Under the pieces are notes generated by a model. It had not been told where the DNA came from, searched no databases, and was given only the letters and a program-made list of their open reading frames with translations. From Phoronis australis (Eukaryota > Phoronida > Phoronidae): a stretch of 64,000 nt of DNA. The stretch is from NCBI GenBank assembly GCA_002633005.1, contig NMRA01000926.1, positions 1,668-65,667 on the forward strand. Direction: 5' to 3'. Shown here one piece after another: positions 57,390 to 64,000 of the stretch (position 1 is its first letter; each line of letters begins with the position of its first letter). The translations under genes were made by a program, and so were the position numbers.

Positions 57390-60300
57390 TATGGTGCTAA
57401 TAATGGACTCTGCGCGTGCGCATTACTGCAATTGTTATGGGAAGTTACTGACAGCAACCGTTTACCAATATGAAAAGTAATTCTTCAAAATTGTAGGAGA
57501 AATTACATGTTAATATTTTGATGACCTTTCCACTAATTGAACTCTTTAGGTGCATTATTAGCCTCGATGAGGGAATACATGTAAACTCAATTAAAAGTGT
57601 GGTTAAAGCTAAGAATTACAGATGTTTTACTTTAAGCATTTCAGAATACAAGATGAATGAATTGGTGAAACTTTCAGAAGAAAAATGCATCTAATGACAC
57701 CATGGGTGCACCAAATGACCTGAAAATATATAATTCAAACTCAATCGCATTTAGTAAACAAATATGTGATTTTGAAGTCTCTAGCTCAAAATTTTAGTTT
57801 TCACTCAATGACATTTGACGTATTTTTTTCTGGTTGGTTAGGCCTATTGCCAATGTGCTGAAATGGAAAAGAATTCCTCAAAAAATGTAGGAGATGTAAC
57901 ATTTTGAACGTTGGGTGACCTTTGCACTAATTGACCATATCCGGTGCATTATAGCGTCTTGAGGAGAATTATTGCAAAGCTCGTGAAAAGTGTGTTTAAT
58001 GCTGAGAATCACAGTTGTCTAACGTTTGACACATTAGAATACTTGGTGAGGGAAAAGGACAGATTTTCTGAAGAAAAATGCACCCAATGACCCATGATTG
58101 CACTAAATGACCTGAAAGTTCGTACTTTAAATTGAATTAGACGTACAGTGTACCAATCGGACTTGTGAATTTGAAGTGTCTAGCTCAAAATTTTAGTTTA
58201 CACTCAATGACCTTTGACCTATTTTCTCTGATTGGATGATCCTATTGCTTAATAAAATAGGGTATTTCATTGGCATATAGGTTTACAACAATGTGCTGGA
58301 ATTGAAGAGAATTCCTTGAAAAATGAAGAAGAAATGAAATTTTCAAAAGTAGATAACCTTTGCACTAATTGACCCTATCCGGTGCATTATAAGCGTCTTG
58401 AGGAGAATTATTGCAAAGACCATGAAAATGTGTTTAATGCTGAGAATCACAATTGTCTAACAGTTGATAAATCAGAATACTTGGTGAATGAAAAGGTCAA
58501 GTTTTCAGAAGAAAAATGCACCTAATGGCCTCATGTTAGCACTAAATGACCTGAAATTTTGGCTTCCGAATTGAATTACCTTTGCCATTCAGACCTGTGA
58601 ATTTGAAGTGAGTAGCTCAAAATCTTTGTTTGCACCTAATGACCTTTGATCCTTTAATCTGATTGGATGACTCGATTACTTAGAAAAGTAAATTTTTAAA
58701 TTGCCTTATTGACTTATACCTTTGTACCGAATTTGAAAAGAGTAGCTTTAAAAACAAAGAAGGGTAGCATTTTGAAAATTATATGACCTTTGCACCAAAT
58801 GACTTCTTTGGGTGCAATATGGAATATGATTATATAGCTAATCAAAATTTTTGTACTGTCAAAAAAGATATGCTGAATTTAAAGAACGTAGCTATTAAGC
58901 CTCAAAGTTGGTCGGAAGAAGAATAAGAAGAACTAGAAAGATTATTTTCACGGCGTGACAACAATGGACTCTACGCGTTTGTATTAAACGAATTGTTATG
59001 GGAAGTTACCGACAGCAACCCGTTAACCAATTTGAAAAGGAATTCTTTAAAACTGTAGGAAAAATAACATGTTAATATTTTGATTACCTTTCCACTAATT
59101 GACTTCTTTCGGTGCATTATGAGCCCGGATGAGGGAATAATTGTAAACTCGATTAAAAGTGTGGTTAACGCTAATAATCACAGATGTTTTACTTTAAGCA
59201 CTTTAGAATACAACTTGAATGAATTTGTCGAACTTTCAGAAGAAAAAATGCACCTAATGACCCAATGGGTGCACCAAATGACCTGACAATTTAGAATACA
59301 AACGCAACCACATTTACTAAACAGATATGTAATTCTGAAGACTCTAGATCAAAATTTTAGTTTGCACGCAATGACCTTTGACCTATTTTTCTCATTGGTT
59401 AGGCCTATTGCATAGTGAAGTAGGACGTTCGATTGGCATGGTGACTGACATCCGTGTGCTGAACTTGAAAAGAATTCTTTGAAAAATGTAGGGAATATAA
59501 CATTTTTACCGTTAGATGGCCTTTGCACTTATTGACCCTGTCCGGTGCATTGTAAGCGTCTTTAGGAGAATCATTGCAAATCCCGTGAAAAGTGTGGTTA
59601 GTACTGAGAATCACCTTTGTTTAAAGGTTGACACTTCAGAATACTTATTGAATGAAAAGGACAAATTTTCAGAAGAAAAATGCACCTAATGACCCCACGG
59701 TTGCACTAAATGACCTGAAACCTCGTATTTCAAATTGAATTGGACGTACCAATCAGACTTGTGATTTTGAAGTGTCTAGCTCAAAATTTTGGTTTGTACT
59801 TAATGACCTTTGACCTTTTAAACCTGATTGGATGACTCGATTTCTTAGAAAAGTATTTTTTTAGTTTTTTTATTGACCATACGTGTTCACCGAATTCGAA
59901 AAAGATATCTTTACAACAAAGGAAGAGCTAGCATTTTGAAAATTACAAGACCTTTGCACTAAGTGACCTCTTCCGATGCATTATAAGCCTGTTTGGTAGA
60001 ATTTTTGCAAAGCTCGTGTTCAGTGTGTTAAATGCAGATAATTGCAGTTGTCTAACTGTTGACTCATCAGAATACTTGGTGAACGAAAAGGACAAATTTT
60101 CAGAAGAAAAATGTACCTAATGATCCCATGTTTGCACTAAATAACCTGAAACTTTGGATTTCGAATTGAATTTCCTGTGCCGATCAGACGTGTGAATTTG
60201 AACGGTCTAGCACAAAATCTTAGTTTGCACCTAATGACCTTTGACCTGTTAAACCTGATTGGATGATCCAATTACTTTTAAAAATAATTTTTGAAATTGT

Positions 60301-63000
60301 CTTTTTGACTTATACCTGTGCACCGAATTTGAAAAGAATATTTTTAAAAATGAAGGAGTCGCATTTTAAAAATTACATGACCTTGGCACCAAATGACCTC
60401 TTACGGTGCATTATGGAACATGATTATACAACGAATCAAAATTCATGTGCTGCTTAAAATTATAAATTAAATTTGAAGAACATACCTGCAACCATTTTGG
60501 AGTTATTAACTGTCAAAGTTGGTCAGAAGAAGAACAAGAATAAGAAGAATAAGAAATAGAACGCAATTGCGTATGCGCACTTACAACTCTGCCCATGGTG
60601 TACGCACATGCAGAATGGAGTACAGGCGCATTACATTGCATAGAAGTTGCATCTTTTGTGTGAAAGAAAGTGATGTCCCTGGTAACTATGAAAGAGCAAG
60701 AGTGAAATTTAGAATATCAAGTGAAAACTGCACTTAATGACCCCACAGTTGCACCTAATGACCCTAAAATTTGTGAATGGATTTCCTTTGCGAATGAAAA
60801 TGATATGCATGATTATGTAAAGTCTAGCTCAAAAATCTCTTTTGCACTTACTGACCTTTCTCCCAGAAATTCGGTTCAGTTGATCAGATCGAAATTCCAT
60901 GTAAGTTGTATGTTCTCTTATATGGCACCAAAATTGAAAAGGCAATCTCAAAAGTCGCAGGAAAAGCACTTCAAAGAATTACACTGCTTGACCCTCTTGA
61001 GGTCCTATAGTGCATTTTGGGTATTATCATTAGAATTTGATCGGCAATTGGTTGAACCACCATGAATTTGAACGCTCTGCCTAATGCATCATTTAAGTTC
61101 AAGCTGATTAAAAAGTCTTAAATTTTACACAAAACTGCATATAGTGACCCCAAAGTTTGGCACCAAACTTCCTTTATGAATGGTAATCACTTGCATGATT
61201 ATGAAACCTGAAGCTCAAAAATCACTTTTGCACTTAATGACCTTTGACCCGGAAACTCGGTTCCTTTGATCTGATTGAAATTCCAAGTAAATTTGGGATG
61301 CAGATCTCTAGTGCCTTCTTGCTATCAAAAATCGAAGATTCTACATGTATCTAAAAACCTGTAGAAGGAGAAGCAATTCAAAGGAAAGCACTCCTTGACC
61401 CTTTTTGGGGCAATCCGGTGCATTTTGAGTCAAATCCATGGGATCAATAGAATTTGATCAGCAATTGGTTGAACCACCATGAATTTGAACGCTCTCACTA
61501 ATGCATCAATTAAGTACAAGCTTTTTGAAAAAGTCTTAAATTTAACAGAAAAGTGCATTTAATGACCCCAAAGTTGCACCCAGTGACCCCAAAGTTTGTG
61601 ACTGAACTTCATTTATGAATGGTAATCACATGCATGATTATGAAAGGTCTAGCCCAAAAATCACTTTTGCACTTAATGACCTTTGACTCGGAAACTCGGT
61701 TCCCTTGGTCAGATTCATTTGGAAATCCGTGTAAATTTCTGATGCACTTCTTTAGTCCCTACTTGTTAACAAAATTCGAAGAATATATCTAAAAAACTAT
61801 AGAAGAAGCATTTCGAAAAAATGCACTCCTTCACCCGTTTCAGGTCATCCTAGTGCATTTAGGGTCGAAAAAATATTACCAATATAAACTCTTTAACTAT
61901 CGTATCAATAACAATGAATATTATTGTTCTAATTGAATGAATGTAAGTGTAATAACAACATGAAAAGGAAGGGAGAAGAACAAGAATAAGAACTAGAACG
62001 CAATCTCGTATGCGCACTTACAACTCTGCGCGTGGTGTATGCATGTGCATAGTGAAGTATAGGGGCATTGTATTGCATAGAAGTTGCATCCTATGTGTGA
62101 AAGAGAGAGATGTCCCTGGTAACTATGAAAGAGCAAGAGTAAACAGTAAGAATATCAACGGAAAACTGCACTTAATGACTACACAGTTGTACCTAATGAC
62201 CCCAAAGTTTGTGACTGAATTTTCTTTACGAATGAAAACTATATACGTGATTATGTGAGGTTTAGCTCAAAAATCACTTTTGCACTTAATGACCTTTGAT
62301 CCAGAAACTTGGTACCCTTAATCCAATTTCAATGCCATGTAAATTTCGGATGCAGATCTTTAATGCCTGCTTGTTAACAAAATTCGGAGAGTCTATCTAA
62401 AAGCCTGAAGGAGAAGAAGCAATTTGTTGGAATGCACCCTTTGGCCCATTTCAGGTCTATTCGGTCCATTTTGGGTCAAATCCATGTGATCAATAGATTT
62501 TGATCGGCAATTGGTTTAACCACCATGAATGTATATGCTCCCCCTAATGCATCATTTAGGTCGAAGCTGATTGAATATGTCTTAAATTTAACAAAAAACT
62601 GAGCGTAATGACCCCAAATATGCACCTAGTGAACCCAAACTTTGTAACTGAACTTCCTTTATAAATGGTAACCATGTGCATGATTATGAAAGGTCTAGCT
62701 CATGAACCACTTTTGCACTTAATGACCTTTCACCCGGAAACTGGGTTCCCTTGATCCGATTGGAAATCCAAGTAAATTTCGGATGCAAATCTCTAGTGCC
62801 TACTTGTTAACAAAATTCGAAGAGTCTATCTAAAAAACTGTAGAAGAAGAAGCATTTTAACAAATTGCACTCCTTGACCCATTCAGGTCATCCTAGTGCA
62901 TTTTGGATCAAAATATAATCAGTACAAATCCATTAACTATCGTATCAATCACAGTGAATGTTATTGTTCTAAATGAATGAATGTAGATGTAATAACAATA

Positions 63001-63045
63001 TGAAAAGGAAGGAAGAATAAGAATAAGAATAAGAATAAGAAGATA
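63001..63045. repeat. GAA/AAT purine microsatellite
   Basis: An aagaataagaataagaataag run at one unit end of the array. Comparable runs occur near 60530-60555 and 63845-63905. Confidence 0.85.
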
Positions 63046-63064
63046 AAATACGTTGAACAGTAAC

Positions 63065-63094
63065 ACTCTGCGCTTGCAGGCGCAGAGTAACTAG
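63065..63094 (+). repeat. Hairpin followed by CTAG at a unit boundary
   Basis: actctgcgc (63065-63073) and gcgcagagt (63080-63088) form a 9-bp stem with a 6-nt loop, followed after two bases by ctag. The same gcgcaga...tctgcg words recur at 63930-64000. Confidence 0.75.
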
Positions 63095-64000
63095 AAAGGT
63101 TATTTTCACGGCGTGACAATAATGGACTCTGCGCGTGCGTATTACTGGAATTATTATGGGAAATTAGTGACGGCAACCCGCTTGCCAATACAAAAAGGAA
63201 TTCTTTGAAATTGTAGGAGAAATTAAATATTAATATTTTGAGGACATTTCCACTAATTGACCTCTTCCGGTGCATTATGAGCCCTTATAAGGGAATAATT
63301 ATTAACTCGATTAAAAGTGTGGTTAGTGCTAAAAATCACAGCTGTTTTACTTTAATAACTTCAGAATACAAGATGAATGAACTGGTCAAAGTTTCAGAAG
63401 AAAAATGCATCTAATGACCACATGGGTGCACCAAATGACCTGAAAATTTAAAATTCAAATTCAATCGCAGAAAGTTTACCTAAAGTCTGTATATTCAAAG
63501 GTTATTTGACGGATTTTCATAAAATTTGGCAGATAGGCATACAGCATTTTAATTTTGAAGTCTCTAGCTCAAAATTTTAATTTGCACTCAATGACCTTTG
63601 TTTTTCTGATTGGTTAGGCCTAATGCGAAGTAAATTAGGGTATTCGATTGGCAGTTGACTTACACCAGTGTGCTGTAATTGAAAATAATTCCTACAAAAC
63701 GTAAGAGATATAACATTTTGACCTCTTCCGGTTCGATATGGAATATGATTATGTAACGAATCAAAATTGATGTACTGTCAATTTATGCTGAATTTAAAGA
63801 ACGTAACTGCACAGAATTTGGAGTTATTAAGCCTCAAAGTTGGTCGAAAGAAGAATAAGAGAAAGAAGAATAAGAGAAAGAAGAAAAAGAATAAGAATAA
63901 AATTGAAGAAAATCCTGGAACAACAGTACTTTGTGCTTGCACGCGCAGATTAATAAAATGGAAGAAAACCCAGGAGCAACAGTACTCTGCGCTTGTACGC

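Larger units (their letters stand above)
57390..64000 (+). repeat. Complex tandem array with tgacctttgacct motifs
   Basis: Two related unit types alternate. U-type starts resemble aatggactctgcgcgtg (about 57402, 58964 and 63118). V-type starts resemble agaacgcaat..cgtatgcgc (about 60558 and 61995). Each ends in a purine-rich simple repeat built on gaagaataag (near 58915, 60530, 61975, 63010 and 63850). Inside, blocks of about 400-433 bp repeat 'gcacttaatgacctttgac', 'ctagctcaaaa' and 'cggtgcatta'. The array runs off the right edge. There are no coding frames of note. Confidence 0.9.

Overview
The window is nuclear DNA from an animal, most probably an aquatic invertebrate. It has GT-AG introns, several classes of non-LTR retrotransposon including an L1/Tx1-type LINE, TTAA-type DNA transposons, many short TIR elements, and acatgtacatgta-type microsatellites. 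I cannot name the species. Two runs of N (31572-31940 and 44160-45053) are assembly gaps.

Only one host gene is well supported: a protein kinase on the + strand. Its first coding exon (6951-7058) carries the glycine-rich loop and the ATP-binding lysine. Its second (49335-49634) starts at helix C and ends after HRDLKPRN. Its third (50072 to about 50246) holds DFG, the T-loop, APE and the start of helix F. Subdomain order, junction phase and splice sites all agree, so positions 7059-49334 are one intron of about 42.3 kb. The rest of the kinase domain was not found and may lie beyond the window.

That intron is a stack of transposable elements. A CR1/L2-like LINE (minus strand, 30640-30100 and 18895-17010) is split by a Tx1-like LINE (18896-30099) flanked by a 15-bp target duplication. 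The Tx1 copy has a textbook twin-priming inversion. Its 3' part reads on the minus strand, its 5' part on the plus strand, and the two break points rejoin codon for codon. The Tx1 copy was then hit twice: by a composite repeat (21703-24951) in ORF2 and by a 3.3-kb element (X1, 26359-29648) between ORF1 and ORF2. To the right lie a TTAA-flanked TIR element encoding a THAP domain (30725-32588, Kolobok-like), a second inverted copy of element X (34636-37967), a related pair of 1.3-kb repeats (A and B), an LTR-like unit between inverted arms next to the second gap, and several MITE-like elements. To the left, 11.5-16.8 kb holds an array of a palindromic gcggaaccgttccgc motif on alternating 366/170-bp spacing, with an inverted partner.

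Right of the kinase exons, 50.8-57.3 kb is mostly featureless apart from a LINE RT relic and a 240-bp tandem repeat. From 57.4 kb to the end runs a complex tandem array with a sub-period of about 430 bp. It is studded with tgacctttgacct, the DR1 arrangement of nuclear-receptor half-sites.

No prokaryotic features, CRISPR arrays or canonical tRNA/rRNA genes were seen.
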